A stretch of 6,465 bases of DNA from Oscillospiraceae bacterium (lineage in GTDB: Bacteria > Bacillota > Clostridia > Oscillospirales > Acutalibacteraceae). Shown here piece by piece: positions 6,226 to 6,465 of the stretch; position 1 is the stretch's first letter; every line of letters begins with the position of its first letter. The notes under the pieces were generated by a model that worked only from the letters and a program-made list of their open reading frames with translations, did not search any database and was not told the DNA's origin. Both the position numbers and the translations under genes were made by a program. Location of the stretch: the NCBI GenBank assembly GCA_009779455.1, contig WREG01000115.1, forward strand, positions 1-6,465. The letters are read 5' to 3'.

Positions 6226-6465
6226 TTATTGATTGTCCCCATCAGCGAACCGCTGCTGTGCGCAACGCCCACTTTGAATTATGACTGTGGGCAACGCCCA
6301 CTTTGAATTATGACTGTGGGCGTGGCAGATGGCAATCGCCAGCGCGTCCGCCGTGTCGTCGGGCTTGGGGGCTTTTTCCAGCTTCAAAATAAGGCGGGTC
6401 ATCTCCTGCACCTGTTTTTTTTCCGCCCTGCCGTAGCCGACTACGCTCTGCTTGACCTGCAATGG
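6226..6465 (-). CDS. ruvC: Holliday junction resolvase RuvC, C-terminal part
   Basis: The gene enters from beyond the right edge; the 79 C-terminal residues are present. RuvC is the endonuclease that nicks Holliday junctions symmetrically. PLQVKQSVVGYGRAEKKQVQEM is the strongly conserved segment preceding the last catalytic block. In KPDDTADALAIAICHAHS the Asp pair three residues apart (second D of DD, and D of ADA) matches the last two acidic metal ligands of the family. The first codon of QVKQ's predecessor is TTG read as Leu inside the gene, not a start. After CHAHSHNSKWAL the protein runs into a tail (PTVIIQSGRCAQQRF...) created by a 29-bp duplication. Without it the frame would end after about ...ALRTAAVR. 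The catalytic part is unaffected, so activity is probably retained. An unrelated AT-rich gene follows instead of ruvA. Confidence 0.93.
   Translation of the reverse strand, partial: PLQVKQSVVGYGRAEKKQVQEMTRLILKLEKAPKPDDTADALAIAICHAHSHNSKWALPTVIIQSGRCAQQRFADGDNQ
6264..6321. repeat. Perfect 29-bp tandem duplication in the ruvC tail
   Basis: Units 6264-6292 and 6293-6321 are identical and directly adjacent. A short degenerate third piece (GCTGTGCGC, 6255-6263) resembles the unit end. Each unit contains the inverted arms GCCCAC and GTGGGC, 14 bases apart. The junction forms GTGGGC-AAC-GCCCAC, a tight hairpin. Because 29 is not a multiple of three, the second unit shifts the ruvC frame. There are no spacers, so it is not a CRISPR. 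Confidence 0.9.

Noticed and set aside
6264..6321. Possible CRISPR array
   Set aside because: Only two directly adjacent identical units with no spacer between them, within a coding region; it is a tandem duplication.

Overview
The window looks like chromosomal DNA from a member of the Bacillota, class Clostridia, probably an Oscillospirales-like anaerobe. The main reasons are the RuvC and RuvA sequences, strong AGGAGG-type ribosome binding sites, and a CoA-dependent acyltransferase followed by a short zinc-ribbon protein, a pairing I know from clostridial genomes. No species can be named. Every gene I accept lies on the minus strand, so transcription runs from position 6465 towards position 1. 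Most of the DNA is GC-rich. One block, about 4855-6225, is visibly AT-rich.

Layout in the direction of transcription: (i) 6465-6226, the last 79 codons of ruvC, whose tail carries a perfect 29-bp tandem duplication that changes the reading frame. (ii) 6206-4902, an AT-rich gene for an unrecognised exported protein of 434 residues, lying between ruvC and ruvA. (iii) 4843-4235, complete ruvA. (iv) A G-quadruplex-type motif on the ruvA stop codon, then a metallo-beta-lactamase-fold hydrolase (4171-3365) where ruvB might have been expected. (v) 3325-2024, a condensation/alcohol-acetyltransferase-like acyltransferase, coupled by an ATGA overlap to a 52-residue zinc-ribbon protein (2027-1869) that looks like the remaining N-terminus of a longer protein. 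(vi) A strong sigma-A-type promoter (1857-1829), directly followed by a 158-bp imperfect palindrome with TA-flanked terminal inverted repeats (1663-1820), which I interpret as a MITE-like element. (vii) 1639-1, the first 546 codons of a large protein with a short propeller-like N-terminus and a probable alpha/alpha-barrel domain. It has no stop in the window.

RuvA and RuvC belong to the Holliday-junction branch-migration and resolution machinery. ruvA, the hydrolase, the acyltransferase and the zinc-ribbon gene are closely spaced and could be one transcript. The large 3'-truncated gene has its own promoter and is a separate unit.

The most interesting stretch is 1639-1870. The predicted transcription start falls at the edge of the palindromic element, so the leader of the large gene would consist almost entirely of it. 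The element also carries a Shine-Dalgarno and ATG that read in frame, without a stop, into that gene. The ruvC-ruvA interval, with a compositionally foreign gene and a tandem duplication at its edge, is the second place worth checking. There is no gene-free stretch longer than 300 bases. I see no tRNA, rRNA, CRISPR array or convincing terminator.
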